From the NCBI GenBank assembly GCA_037957365.1, contig JARHVA010003636.1, forward strand, positions 1,236,001 through 1,300,000: a stretch of DNA of 64,000 nucleotides, given 5' to 3'. This document shows, in pieces, positions 1-11,918 of the stretch (positions within the stretch are counted from its first letter, which is position 1; the number at the start of each line of letters is the position of its first letter). The notes beneath the pieces were generated by a model. The model ran no database searches and was not told the origin of the DNA. It saw only the letters and a list, made by a program, of their open reading frames with translations. A program made the translations under genes and the position numbers. The DNA is from Torreya grandis. Its lineage: Eukaryota > Streptophyta > Pinopsida > Cupressales > Taxaceae.

Positions 1-4
1 AAAA

Positions 5-860
5 CCATATCATGTTGGCCAATGTAATTAAAAAATGCATAAAAAATAGTATTGGGTTGGCCAATATAATCTAAGACAAGCACATTGAAATTTAATTTTA
101 CTATTTATGAAAATCAAACAAGGAGGTAAACTAATAATATACTTGTTTAATGTGTAAGCTCTTAGATATACTGATCCTAGTCATAATAGTAAATATGGAC
201 ATGAGTTCACTAATGAAGGATGATAAAACCATACTCATGGACAAACTATCCCATCTCTAAGGTTGAGAAAAACTTCTTAGGGCTAACCAATTTTTTCACT
301 ATAGGATCAAACAACGAGTTGGTTTCATAAGGTTAAACATAAAGTATTTTAGATGTTTTTGATATAATGTGAAATAAATGGAAATTTAAGTACATGTATA
401 ATTTTATCTAATGGATTGAGTATTTAGGAAGTATCCCTCACACCATGATACATGTAATAACTTACATTGTTTGGCCTATAAATCAATGCCCATTATTTTT
501 AAAACTATTATAACACAACTTCTATGAAAACTAAATAAATTTAAAGTAAAGATCGAAAACAACATATGACAAAAGATAAACTTGTATAATGCAATGAATT
601 TAAATAGGAAAATAGAATAGTATTAGGCTAGCTGATACAATCAAAATTGATAAAACTAAAATTTATCATATATAACTATATCAGGATAGCCAATATAATT
701 TTAAACACACATAAAATAGTATTGGGATAACTGATATAGTCTAGACAAATAAAAAAATAATTGCATCAATCGATATCATTCATACATAGATAAAAAGTGG
801 TAACAAGGTAGCCGATATAGCTATGCTAATGGTTTGGAATATATTTATAAGAATATATAA
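5..860. repeat. Degenerate satellite-like repeat, block 1
   Basis: A short motif close to TTGGGTTGGCCAATATAAT recurs near 14, 51, 624, 681, 719 and 801, usually followed by an A-rich arm resembling AACACACATAAAATAGTA. Paired copies are about 42-45 bp apart. The copies are diverged and separated by AT-rich sequence without recognisable genes. The same motif returns at 1725-1970, so this looks like a decayed tandem family. Observed directly by eye; no consensus was computed. Confidence 0.5.
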
Positions 861-1724
861 GACAAACATAAAAATGATCTAACCATTCACATTTATTTCA
901 CTATAATGTATGCACAAGTTAGGATGACCTACAAGTATCCTATTTATCTCAATATACTAGGACTCAAATGCGGTCAATTCAGTATATCCTTAATATACTT
1001 GGATGATCAGGTAAGGACCAATATATTTTTTAGATCTAGCATAGGTAGCATAAAAATCAAATTTTAAGAGGAAAGGGTTTCAAAGCCTAATCCTATTATA
1101 CAAGGATATAACTCTCACTATACCTCAACAATGTAAATGGCTATAAATTAGTGTAAATAATGGGTTAGAATGGTTTTAAATAGGTAAGGTGTAATGGTCA
1201 ACCAAATGGGGATATATATATATATATATATTATAAATTATTTCATGGAAAATTTATGCAATCATATGTCTACACCAACTTATTCAATATACGAAATGCA
1301 TAAACAAGAATAAACATACATATTTTCACAAACCAACTAACAATATATAATATACTAAGTAAATAAAGGAAAGAGTGTAGGGATATAAGTACTTACCTTT
1401 GGGTGGATCCACTGACATTTCAATATGCCCCTTATCTCAAGTGAAGATTTGAAAGATAATGTTTTAAGTTTAATACCTCAATTGGTTGGATGAATACCTA
1501 GGTACCCTTAGTTAGGAACTTACTATGACTCTTATTATTGAGATTTTATACATCAAAAGATAAGACTCCTCGAGATATGTAAGTAAATCTCCAAATACAT
1601 CTTTAGGGAATAAATGCAAGTGAAAGCATAGTTAATGAGTGTCATATGATATCATATGACTGAAATGGAATTCATATATATAAGGTTCTAATACCTAATA
1701 ACAAACCTAAACTCTAAGTTTATG
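861..1724. other. AT-rich DNA without recognised features
   Basis: No open reading frame of note and no similarity I recognise. A short (TA)n run lies at 1212-1232. Confidence 0.5.
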
Positions 1725-1970
1725 GTATCAACAAGGTTGATATAGTTGGAATATGTCAGATAACACATAAGGTATCAACTAATTTTATATAGTGCAAATG
1801 TCAAAAAACACATTAAAAACTATATTGGGTAGGCTGACATAGTTAGAATATGTCTGCTAACATAGTATGGTATCGACCAAGATGATGTAGTAAAAAAGTT
1901 AAAAAACACACATATAAATTCATTGGGTGTGATGATATATTAAAATAAGGATAGAGGCACAAAATAGATA
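1725..1970. repeat. Dimeric minisatellite relic, about 98-bp period
   Basis: Five units start near 1726, 1771, 1824, 1869 and 1922, so spacing alternates 45, 53, 45, 53 bp. Alternate units resemble each other more than their neighbours: one type ends in an ATGTCNGNTAACA-like arm, the other in an AAAAAACACA-like arm. This is a two-monomer repeat similar to the copies at 5-860. The following 250 bp up to 2219 hold nothing recognised. Confidence 0.5.
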
Positions 1971-2219
1971 TTAACAACTAGGATGATAGTGTACAATATA
2001 GGGAAACTAGAAATTTTGGATAAGAATTAAAAAATGATATATATATAAACACTCAGATGAGGTAGTACTGATATAAATAATAGTGTATTTAGGATATATT
2101 AGAAAATATTTCATAAATCATCATGAGAATTTCCTATGCAATTCCAAGTGCACCATTTAAGGCATGCATTTGGGGATATTTATTCATCAACAAGCCTCTG
2201 TAAGAGAAAGCATTAGTAA

Positions 2220-2596
2220 ATGATAAAGTGAAAAATATTGAGTGTATATAGTTATAAACTCTTGTAATGATTCATATTCATATAATGAATATCAATTCAC
2301 ACTTTGATTCTTTGTATTTGGTTACAAAAGGATACATATACATTAATAAATTTAGGAATTAGGAAGTACATAAACACTAGACATATATTTTCATATATAT
2401 TGTCAAAAACTTAGCATAATAAAACTTTGTTATTTTAGTTATAAATTTATTTATCACATCCTTTTTCAATTTCCTTGTTTTTTAATGCATTGCATTTTCA
2501 TACTTATATGTCATTTATTAATTCATTTCCATTCATAAACCTCTTAAATATACTTAAGTATATTATCCACTATGTCTTCTCTTAGGCCCCATGTCA
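2220..2596 (+). repeat. Element Z 5' LTR (approximate)
   Basis: It shares several blocks with 7062-7370, for example CTTGTAATGATTCA against CTTTTGTAATGATTCA, the block around ACACTAGACAT, and CATAATAAA(A)CTTT. The 3' edge is set by a CA (2595-2596) just before a tRNA-primer-like site. The 5' edge is uncertain because similarity fades upstream of about 2220. Confidence 0.5.
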
Positions 2597-2597
2597 G

Positions 2598-2610
2598 TGG
2601 TATCATAACA
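2598..2610 (+). promoter_or_regulatory. Element Z primer binding site, initiator-Met tRNA type
   Basis: TGGTATCATAACA matches the first eight bases of the TGGTATCAGAGC site complementary to the 3' end of plant initiator tRNA-Met. It starts one base after the LTR's CA. Confidence 0.55.
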
Positions 2611-3237
2611 CACACACTTCATATCATTTTAAGAATGTATCATGGTGTATCTAAATTTTATACTCATTTGTATGTTCACTTATAAAAGGTTTAAGTTCAT
2701 GAAGTTATGGATATATACTCATTACTTTCATATTAACTTCCTTCACATCTTTAAATGAGATAAAATATTTGAAGACTCTAGCTTTAAGTTTTTTCTAGAA
2801 GGTGATATAGGATGCATTGCAAAGAAAGTACTAATATTCTTAATAGATTATTTCATGTGAATGAGATAGTGTTGTTCATGATTTTTTTAAAAGTATAACA
2901 TTCCTTATAATACCTCTCATTCTCATGAGTAATTTGGTTATCATACAACATAAAAAGTACAATCCAATCTAAACATCCCTATGTTTGAAGGAAAACTAGA
3001 TGGAGATGTACTATATAGTTGTCTTAACCTAATATATTCATATTACATAGTTAATCAATTATATAACCAAAAAAAATTACATTCTCTCTTATAAAATTTT
3101 CTTGATCAATAAATAAATGGTGGGAACACTAATACACTTCAAATGAAAGTTGTGAATATTAATTCAACTTACACACATGGAATGGTTTCATAAAAACACT
3201 CAAATAATTATATTACCTTGCTAGAAACTATAATGAC

Positions 3238-3432
3238 ATGTACATTGAATTCTCTAAGTTGTACCAAGGCAAAAAAAAAATATGTGAAAAATTACACAGA
3301 TACCTTTCATACTTTGGCATCCAAACTCAGGATTCGAGATTAAAAAAACACCTTATTTTAAAATACTGGTCAAGCTTGAGACCACATATCCAATTACACA
3401 TGGATTTCATTCAAATATATCCAATCAAATAA
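3238..3432 (+). pseudogene. Element Z gag fragment
   Basis: A 64-codon open stretch resembles the C-terminal half of the Ty3/gypsy gag domain (Retrotrans_gag type): a helical segment ending in a YFGIQ-like turn, then a stretch ending SLRPHIQ, which corresponds to the usual GLRPEIQ motif. The ATG is incidental and the rest of gag is lost upstream. Its place between the primer site and RT supports the call. Recognition is by eye. Confidence 0.5.
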
Positions 3433-4269
3433 GCCTACATATTTACATATTAGTTTGAAGAAAAGGCCAAGCCCAAGAATAATACATAATATATTCAAAT
3501 TATTAGACCAAATAATAATCTATATCTTCTAAGTGAAATTGTAAGTTGTGGAATGAATCCAAGAACCCTCAACATAATAAGAATAATTTTAAAATGATAA
3601 GAACAAGTATTATAATATTTTAAAATGGTGTTTAGTTCGAAACTCAAGGATTCAATCTAATGAAGAGTGTCACACTAGGAAGACTCTACCTTCACATCTT
3701 AAAGTATTATGAAAAAAACACTACAACATTAAAGAAAGGTAAACAAATCATGGAATTTAATCCTAGTTCCATGGTTGGTACCATAAATATCTATATAACC
3801 CCCATGAAAATAGAGTAAGTAGGAAGATTATTCCATTCTTAAATTTGGATCAATGCTTAACCACTACATTTCATCACTGACAATGAAAGTCAAAAGAACT
3901 TGATTTCTTCTAAAGGAATTCACAAATTGATAATTACACTAATGCTTCACGCACAACCATACTATACTATATGGTTCAATGCAAGATATAATAAATGTGT
4001 CATCTATTAATATAAATTAGTGTGCATCATTAATACTTTTCAATATAAAATCCTTTGTGACATCAATCGCTTAGAGGTATGTGGTGTTTTAATTGGTCAA
4101 CCATATTTTTAACATTGACATGTAGTCTATCAGTCAAACCCTAGAAATGTTGTTATAGATATTGGTGATATGAAATACCACATAGAAAAATTAATTCCTA
4201 AACTATCAATCATTAGCATCAAGTAATGTAATAATTTAGTTACATCTAGTAATAATTTTTTTCTTTAGA

Positions 4270-4750
4270 TGGTAAGATGTGAATGTAATAATAACCTTAT
4301 GGTAATAGTCTAACCATAGTTCTAATCAAATATGAATGAAATATCTACTCCAACCTTACACCAAATAATATATAACCTAGAGGTTTTGTATAAATTACTA
4401 TCTTTCAACAAGATCACATTGAATAACTACTACCTTCTTCCAATGATTTAGGATATACTAGTCCAACTCCTTGCCATAAAATACTTCACCAAAACTGATT
4501 TAAAGTCTAGTTATTATTATAATCATATTAAAGATACAAATGTATAGAATACATCCTTTTAGGATAAATAAGGTTAGTATGAATAGTTATTCATGCCCTT
4601 CAATTTAATCAACACACCAACTACATTCATGTGGATAATGAATGACATTTAGGTCCATTTAGTACTTAATTTGTTGTAGTCTACCTTGATGACATCCTAA
4701 GATTTAGCAAAACATTGGATGAACATATGCACAAAATATAATATACACAA
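4270..4750 (+). pseudogene. Element Z reverse transcriptase fragment
   Basis: Frames change several times, but the conserved order is visible. A segment near 4420-4560 corresponds to the RT stretch ending in the FSKIDLRSGYHQI-like motif. A segment near 4570-4640 gives MPFNLINTPTTF, equivalent to MPFGLTNAPATF. The catalytic box reads FVVVYLDDILRFS, with YLDD at 4682-4693. The catalytic aspartates therefore survive although the reading frame does not. The type is Ty3/gypsy because of the MPFGL/NAP-like segment and the LDD(I/L) spacing. Confidence 0.75.
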
Positions 4751-4849
4751 TGAAATAATATCACATAGATTTGCATATTATTGGGATTATTAAATTTGTA
4801 CATAATATTTTTACTTGTTTATTTTCATGTGACTTGAATTATGAACCAA

Positions 4850-6300
4850 GTTACCAAAGGAGGTGCAAAATAAAATATCATTTGGGTAGCTTCAAAACAT
4901 AATGCATTTAAATAGTTGATATTGAAACTCTTTTTTTCTATTATTTTCTTTACCAAACCTTCAATAACTACTCAATATTGATAAAAATTCCTCAAAGTTT
5001 ACACTTAAAGTAGTCCTCACTCAATATGGTTACCTAGTTTCTTACCATAGAAAAATGGTCACTGCACTTATAAGAAACTACCCAAACTATGAACATAATA
5101 TTTATGCTATTATTCAAGCATAGAAGCATTAGAATCATTATATCTTTGGAAAGGAGATTGTGATCCACAAAAATCATAAATTACTTGATTTATTATAGAC
5201 TCAAATCAAGTTACATTGATAGTAGCATAAATTGGTCTTTTTTATCTTTAACACTTCCATTTGAACATCAACCATAAGAAAATAAGTGTCAATATAGATG
5301 CATATTATTTGAGACATCTACCAGTTCAAAATCTCCTCTATATACTTAAAAAACATGGACATGAATTCAACACATGGTCAAAATCATATCCTTTTGACAT
5401 GAATTTTAAAAATACCTATCATAAGTTGACTTTTAGTAATTTAGTTAAAACTTTCTACTTGAAATATGGACTCTTATATCTTATTGGGAAATTGTGTGTT
5501 TCACATTAGGAAGAGATATAAAAACTAATAATGGAGACCCATTTTAGAAAATTTAGAGGTAATTTTAGAGTTGAAAAGACTCTTATTGTGTTGTATAATA
5601 ATTTCCTTTGGCCACATATTAGGTCTGATGTATCCAAACATATCACGTCTTTTATTACATGTGCTATTTCCAATCTAGTTAACAAGAATCAATGTTTTTA
5701 CACACCTCTTATAGTTTTAATGAGATAGCGATAATTTATTTCCATGGATTTTATATCAAGATACCATACTACAAAACATTATAATGATTATGTTTATGTA
5801 GTATTTAATAGGTTGTCAAAGATGTAAATTTTCAAACCTTGTAAGAAAGTAATATCAACTCTAGAAACAACTCAATTATACTCTCAACATGTCTCAATTC
5901 ACTTTAGAATCCTATAAACTATCCTATTTTATATGGATATAATATTTTTGAGTAATTTATAGAAAGTGCTTTGGTCAATGCTAAACACATAGTTGAAAAA
6001 ATCCATTGCCTTTCATTCATATATTGATGAACAAACATAGGTGGTAGATGGGATGATAATGCATCTTGTTAGAGTGTAAACTTAAAAGAATCCATGCATT
6101 TGGGATGAAATATTTCCTCTTATTTAGGATAGATATAATATAACTCTATATAGATCTACAATGCACAACAATTTTTAGGTTTGTTTGGATTTTCAATGTT
6201 TGATACCCATAGGTGTAGCTTACCCTACTTTCTCATCAATTCTATAAATTCATTTAGCTCAAAATGAAGCTCAAATATATTTTTAATTTATTGAGGATGT
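4850..6300 (+). pseudogene. Element Z RNase H and integrase remnants
   Basis: Near 5105-5215 an ALEHW-like and a DHKSLKYL-like segment remain from RNase H. At 5261-5509 comes the connection region, ending in a GLLY..GKLCV motif that in this superfamily precedes the integrase zinc finger. At 5531-5728 the segment with KTL...N.F.WPH.R.DV and CAISN follows the HHCC zinc-finger pattern. At about 5740-5900 the SMDF-like start and DRLSKM-like strand of the integrase core follow. Stops and frame changes are frequent, so nothing is functional. Confidence 0.65.
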
Positions 6301-6848
6301 TTAAGACATTGAAAAACAAGTTAAAATCATTCTACAATAGACTAATGTAAAATACAAGTATCACCAGGGTAGGAATAGGACACCACACACCTTCTAGGGC
6401 GATGATTGAGACTGGCTACTCCTATAGAAGGAATTAGTGATAGGACACTACCATAAGCTTCTTACACTTTAGTACATGGCCCATACCATCATCACTAAGT
6501 AATAAGGATAATAAGTTTTCAAGATATATCTTATAAATTACCTTGGTTTTCATTGAATATTTAATGTATAGCTCATGTTTAAATACTTTCCACTTATGTT
6601 GGATATTTCAAATACTATAGATACTCTTAATTGCACAAAGATCAATCCAAATTTCAGCATCCTAGTAGAACCAAATTAATTCATTGAAATTAAGGTCAAA
6701 TGTACATGTTCACAATAGATCCCTCTCTTCCAAGTCATCAAAATAAGTCACGTTCTTTTTTAGGTAATATGCTTTAAATAAATGTATGTTGCCAAGTTAT
6801 TTCCACACATTTTACCATAATTGGATGTAATCTAAATCATTACTCTTC

Positions 6849-6860
6849 AAGGAGGGGAAA
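6849..6860 (+). promoter_or_regulatory. Element Z polypurine tract
   Basis: AAGGAGGGGAAA lies at the end of the pol remnant. Plant chromoviruses often end their polyprotein in Gly-Gly-Gly codons overlapping such a tract. If it primed plus-strand synthesis, the 3' LTR should begin just downstream, earlier than the similarity to the 5' LTR shows. Confidence 0.5.
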
Positions 6861-7061
6861 CTAATCCAAGAAGATCTAGGTCCATAGATATTTTTGTAGT
6901 TTATAATTATTTTGCATCTAGCATTGCGCTAATGTTAGTAGCACCAACATAAAATTCCTCACCTACATCTAATTTTTAACATTGAATTCCACTTCTACAT
7001 TACCACATAGTACCTGTAGTTTCATTACTTTTGAATTTTAATCAATCATGATAATTAGTAA

Positions 7062-7370
7062 TGTCACTAAACTATTTGGTTATTAATCAGTTGATATAAA
7101 CTTTTGTAATGATTCAAACAATTATTCATATTCCTTAGTTGTATATTTACGCATTATTTCATTATTTATAGTTTGGTACACAAAGTTACACAGACAAGAA
7201 TGAATATACGCATTACATAGACATTAGACATCTGCTCTCATGGATATTGTACAAAACTTATCATAATAAACTTTTTTATTACATTTATACATTTGGTTTT
7301 CATCTCATTAGTAACTTTCTTTATTATTTAGTGCATTGAATTTTAATAATTAGGCTGCGAATCATGTGCT
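7062..7370 (+). repeat. Element Z 3' LTR (approximate, recognisable part)
   Basis: Blocks shared with 2220-2510 define this as the partner LTR: the TGTAATGATTCA block, the TAGACAT block and the CATAATAAACTTT block occur in the same order and spacing. The true start may lie nearer 6861. The end fades out near 7370. Confidence 0.5.
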
Positions 7371-8890
7371 TATTGACTTAATCACAATGCTAGATCATGA
7401 AATAGGCTTAAACATATTGTGTATTTATATTGATCTTTTTGGATAATTTATCAAGACACTAACATGAAAAATGTAAGTGTTGGCCCATAAGAATGATATA
7501 AACTTGAAAAATGATCATTTCTTAGTGACATGACAATTTCATCAAGGTTGGTACCATTGGAATTATATAATTGTCTAAGTTTAATGGAGTCATTAAAAAT
7601 AAAGGAATATTGATATTATGATATAGAGATAATTTTAATATGATTTTAAAGAGGTTACACATAGACTATGGAATTCCTATGGGTGATTGTTAAAAAATTG
7701 GGAAGGTAAATCACATAGAAAGTATGTGGATAAAAGAGAAGGGTGTGAAAGATCCAAATGTTTGTGCATAAATCATATAAGTTGAATTTAGGTCAAGACT
7801 AGAATTTTAAAGTGTTTAATACTATTTTTTAATGTCTAGACACAATGCAATAAAAGTTGTAACCCTTGAATCAAATTATGATCTAAATTTAAATTTTTCT
7901 CTTCAATTTAAATTTAATTATCACTAATGACAATTGTATTCAGTTTCATGTCTCTCATATGTCTTATATGTGTTTATGTACTTGTGTATTTATAAACTTC
8001 AAGAATTTAATTTGGGAGAAAATTGGTGTGAAATATAATAGAAAATGGATAATAAAGATGAATAATAAGGAACATAAGACACCATAGACTGAAGTTAAGG
8101 GTTATAAGATCTCACACCAAAACTTTGAAATGTACAATCCTAATGACCTAAAATTGTATAGTGGATTATATGAGCAGAATGCACATAATAATAATAAAAA
8201 AAATGTCAAGGATCATAGAGAGAGAAGATAAAAATTTGAAGGTAAATGATATGGTATAACGAGGATAAAACATATGGATAAAAAAATTAAATAAGATTAT
8301 AATATGAATTTTTAATTAAAAAATACTGACAAAAAATAGGTGTTTACAAAGAAATTATACAAATAAAAAAATTTATTAAAAATTTAAAATAACACATATA
8401 AATTCATCCAAATAAGTCTAAACTTAAAGATAAAAATAATAGAAAAACAAACAAACAGATAAATAAAATATGGGTTTTGATCATTTTTGATGATGCCATG
8501 GTATAATTATTAGTATCAACTCTTGACCTTTGTTAAATTTACAATCTCCTTTATCATTTTATTTTGTCAAATTATCCTCATTATATAAATTTAACTTATT
8601 TTTTCAATTTTAAAATGGGCTAAATAAAATATTCCCTCAGATGAATTCCTCTTCCTACCAAATCAAATCTATATTCACTAATTCAACTATATTATTTATA
8701 AAACTCGTTCCCTCTTATGTCATTTTACTTTTCTAAATGATTATCCTTGTAAGTGTTGATTTAATATATTATTTATTTTTGGTGAGAAAAGTGAAGGACA
8801 TATTTATATTGTTTTGATATTATTTGTTATATACATTAAAATTTTGACATCATTAATATTGAAAGAAAACAATCAAGAAATCCCAATGGA
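7371..8890. other. AT-rich DNA without recognised genes
   Basis: Only short, random-looking open frames. No LTR, terminal inverted repeat or domain that I recognise. The last five bases before 8896 (AAATT, 8891-8895) are the TSD of element B. Confidence 0.5.
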
Positions 8891-8895
8891 AAATT

Positions 8896-10700
8896 TGTTG
8901 GAGAGTTGTCATGATGATGTCATAGAGGTTTCCAGGTGAGAGGCTGAAGTGCCTTGATAGTCTATGTGACAATGACAAAGTGTGGAATGTGCTTAACCTA
9001 GTATGCTTGAAGTATGATTTATTGATCTTCTATTTTGGCATGGCTAGAGATGTTTAGGGATGAGTATGGAAAAATGAGCCTATGAAAAAGGTTCCTAAGA
9101 GGTGTTTTATGATTTTGGTTCTTATGTGCATAAGAGGAATTCATTTGGTTATCCATAGTTTTCATCTAGATAGTTTGGGTCTACTAGCAAAAAATTTGAG
9201 TAAGTAGTTTCATAATGTCACAATTACCATGTGTGGAAGAGTCAGGGGGAGTTGGTCATATGGTTGAGATCACATTAGTATCTAGATATTATGAGTTAAA
9301 TGTTAGGTCATGCACCTAAGTGCATAAAAATATATGCAAGTGCAAAGATGGGCTCCTAGGCATTTTGACAGTATTTTCCCATACTTAACCAAATTTGCAA
9401 TGTGGCAAGAAAAATTGAGTAAGAATTTTGATTCTTTCATATCTCATACATGTGGATGAATCAAAAGAAACTGATCACATGGGTTTATTCAGTATTGAGC
9501 ATAGTTTATTTTTTTATATTTTTTATATTAGAACTAAATCACATCAAAAGGTATACATGTGAAAAGTTAGCCTTTGAAACAAGTTCTAACCATAGTTGGC
9601 TCTATGATAGAATATTTTGAGAAGGTATTTTAATGGAATTATATCTTATGTGTATGAAAGTTTTAGGAGTAGTTTGTGACATGGTTGGATTACCGTATGA
9701 AAGGTGTTCATATGGTACAAATGTGAGGTCATGAGATTGATCGATGAAAAATATATATTTGTGAAAAGTAGGCTTTCCAAGCATATTATAGTTGGTCTCC
9801 ATACTTAGTCAATTTGCATAGTGTTAAAGATATGAACCTAGTGAAGATATAATGGTATGTGGGAGTTCATACTTCCAAATCCAATGGTACATATAGAGTT
9901 AAATGGGTCAATGTGTTCACTAGTTAATAGATTTAAAGTTCATGACCAAATGAAAATCCAACAGTGCACGGGTGATCATACAGATCATGATCTAATGATG
10001 CATATTGATCAAGATGATAAGAAGTTTTTGAGGTATAACGAATAAAAAAAATTATAGTATAAGGATATAATGGAAAGTGGGTATTAATATAGATTTATTA
10101 AATGGTGAGCATTACTTGTTAAAGACCTAGTTGATCCAAAGAGATTGAAAGTGCACAATGAGTCAACATTATAAGAGTGCACAAGATGAGGTCAAAGTGA
10201 TGGAGGTTTAAAGTTTGAGAATTGGTGCCTATGTGTTAAAGATTGAAAAAGATTTATTGTGCATGTATTAATATGAGATGAGAGGACATGATATGTGAGC
10301 ATTGTGTTTAAGGTTTAATTATGACTGTTCCCATTTGAATATTTGAATTTGCTAAGAGAAAAACTAGTGCTTAGTAATTTTTCCATATCTTTTGATAGAG
10401 GATGAATTTCATCATGAAATAAAAATAAAAGTGATAGAGGACTCCATGGTACATCTAAGGAACCTAATTTAAATATATATAAGATTTTACAATCAAAGAT
10501 ATTAATGTTCAAAGTTGACTATGTGTTTATGCATAGACTATAAGTGACCCGAGAAGATTGTTCAAGCTTGTTTTGATACTTTTTTGATGTATCTTGATGA
10601 ATTAGATATTGGGGAGTGTTTTGAAGTCTTTAAGGATGATCTATGAGTATTTTTGAGGTGTGATAAATATATATTAAGTATGAACAATTCTTAATAAGTT
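8896..10700 (+). repeat. Element B 5' LTR, left part
   Basis: Aligns along its length with 39023-40490, for example GGAGAGTTGTCAT, the stretch around GATCTTCTATTTTGGCATGG, and AGTTGGTCTCCATACTTAGTCA. It is interrupted at 10700 by element A. About 340 bp before the interruption (from about 10360) has no counterpart in the 3' LTR. Short open frames inside (for example 9602-9802 minus and 9857-10045) are incidental. Confidence 0.85.
10696..10700. repeat. Element A target-site duplication, left copy
   Basis: AAGTT immediately before TGTTGTTTCC; its partner is AAGTT at 28172-28176, directly after the 3' LTR. Confidence 0.85.
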
Positions 10701-10914
10701 TGTTGTTTCCAAAATTAGCTTAGCTCATTATTGAGAACAACCCCCTATGAAACTTGTCCGTTTCATTTTTCATCTCTCTAAGTTCATTTTTTGAGACAGA
10801 TTTTGAATTCATTCTCATCTTGGCATCAGAATGTGAAAGTGGTTACAATCTGATCCCGGCCAAGTTTTCCCTCCCCCAGACTCTCTTTTTGGAGTTAGTC
10901 TTTTCTTTCATTTT

Positions 10915-11115
10915 CCCCGCAAGGGCAGTAATTTTTGCCACCTCTGCATTTCCCTTATTTTTATGCAAGGGCAACAAATTTTACTGCCACTATACTTTTT
11001 TCTACAAGGGCAGCAAAATTTGCTACCCCTGCTCTTTGGCATGCAAAGGCGGTGAATTTCGTTGCCCCTGCAAGGATGAACCGAAACATGCAAGGGCAGC
11101 AAATTTTGTCGCCCT
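10915..11115. repeat. Palindrome array 1 in element A 5' LTR
   Basis: Five units of a GC-rich palindrome (consensus GCAAGGGCGGC, an A/T core, GCCGCCCCTGC) near 10917, 10964, 11005, 11041 and 11088, spaced 36-47 bp by pyrimidine-rich linkers. Because each unit is nearly self-complementary, open frames appear on both strands here, with Cys- or Ala-rich repeats. I treat those frames as by-products of the repeat. Confidence 0.8.
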
Positions 11116-11187
11116 TACACGTCTCGATTTCTGTGTGCAACATTTATGACCACGCATAGTGGGTTGTTGGTGTGGGTTTTTCACCCC

Positions 11188-11194
11188 ATATAAT
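11188..11194 (+). promoter_or_regulatory. Weak TATA-like site between the palindrome arrays
   Basis: ATATAAT sits in a CACCCC(ATATAAT)CTAATTTGAG context, followed about 25 bp later by a TCTCTTCATTGC pyrimidine-rich stretch of the kind where plant transcripts often start. It is conserved in the 3' LTR (near 23106), which has a second partial copy near 23177. Inference only. Confidence 0.3.
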
Positions 11195-11454
11195 CTAATT
11201 TGAGCCCCTTTCTCTTCATTGCTTCCTCCTCTCCTCTTGCCTCTTACGCCTGAGCGACCCAGTTGACGAGCTAAAGTGCATTTTGGCAGATTTAACTCGT
11301 GGCACGCACGGTTTCTCAGGTAGGGTTTGTTTTTGGCTTTTATTTCTTGTTTTATTTCTATTTTTGCTTAGCATTAGTTAGATTTTTTTTGTTTATTTTA
11401 TTTTTATTTTTTCCTCCTCCCTCTCTCTGGCCCGCGGGCTTCCATTAGAACCTC

Positions 11455-11765
11455 ATGCGGGCGGCAAATTTTGCTGCCCACGTCCTTGCCGCCCACGTCC
11501 TTGCCTGCATCCTTCCCCGCATTTTCCATGCTCCATGCAAGGGCACAATTTTTGCCACCCCTGCACTTGTCTTTCACCTTCTGTGCAAGGGTAGTGAATT
11601 TCGCTGCCCCTACTTTTCCTTCCTTATCTGCAAGGGCGACAAAAATCACCGCCTCTGCATGTTTTCTTTCCAATTGCAAGGGCAGTGATTTTCGCCACCT
11701 TTACCCCCTTTTTCTAACTTTCTGCATGGGCAGCGATTTTTGCCACCCCTACATTTTTTCTTCTG
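11455..11765. repeat. Palindrome array 2 in element A 5' LTR
   Basis: Six further units near 11455, 11535, 11583, 11629, 11675 and 11723, with the same palindrome and spacing of about 46-48 bp (80 bp after the first). The first unit is followed by two GCCCACGTCCTTGCC repeats. Matches array 2 of the 3' LTR at 23330-23640. Confidence 0.8.
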
Positions 11766-11918
11766 ATTTTTCTCAACTCCCAAGAATTTTCTAAGTTGTC
11801 CCTTTCTCCTCGTTTTCCATTCCTTCTTTCATCTTGGCCTTTTTAAGTGACCCCTAGTAACCAATATCTCTTAAATTGTGCTCTCCCTCTCTCACCCACT
11901 CTCCTCTTATCTGTGATC

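Larger units (their letters stand above)
2220..7370 (+). mobile_element. Eroded Ty3/gypsy LTR retrotransposon (element Z), probably a chromovirus
   Basis: The order LTR, primer binding site, gag, RT, RNase H, integrase, polypurine tract, LTR can still be followed, though frames are shattered by stops and indels. The RT has a YLDD motif, the integrase has recognisable zinc-finger and core segments, and the sequence just before the purine tract resembles the end of plant chromovirus polyproteins, where the final Gly-rich residues are encoded by the tract itself. A chromodomain is inferred from position only. Outer borders are approximate and no TSD was found. This is among the oldest copies in the window. 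Confidence 0.75.

Noticed and set aside
10754..11794. Overlapping Cys- or Ala-rich open frames on both strands in the palindrome arrays (and their 3' LTR copies at 22672-23740)
   Set aside because: Self-complementary repeats with period near a multiple of three produce repeated peptides on both strands; there is no conserved protein, and the DNA palindrome explains them.
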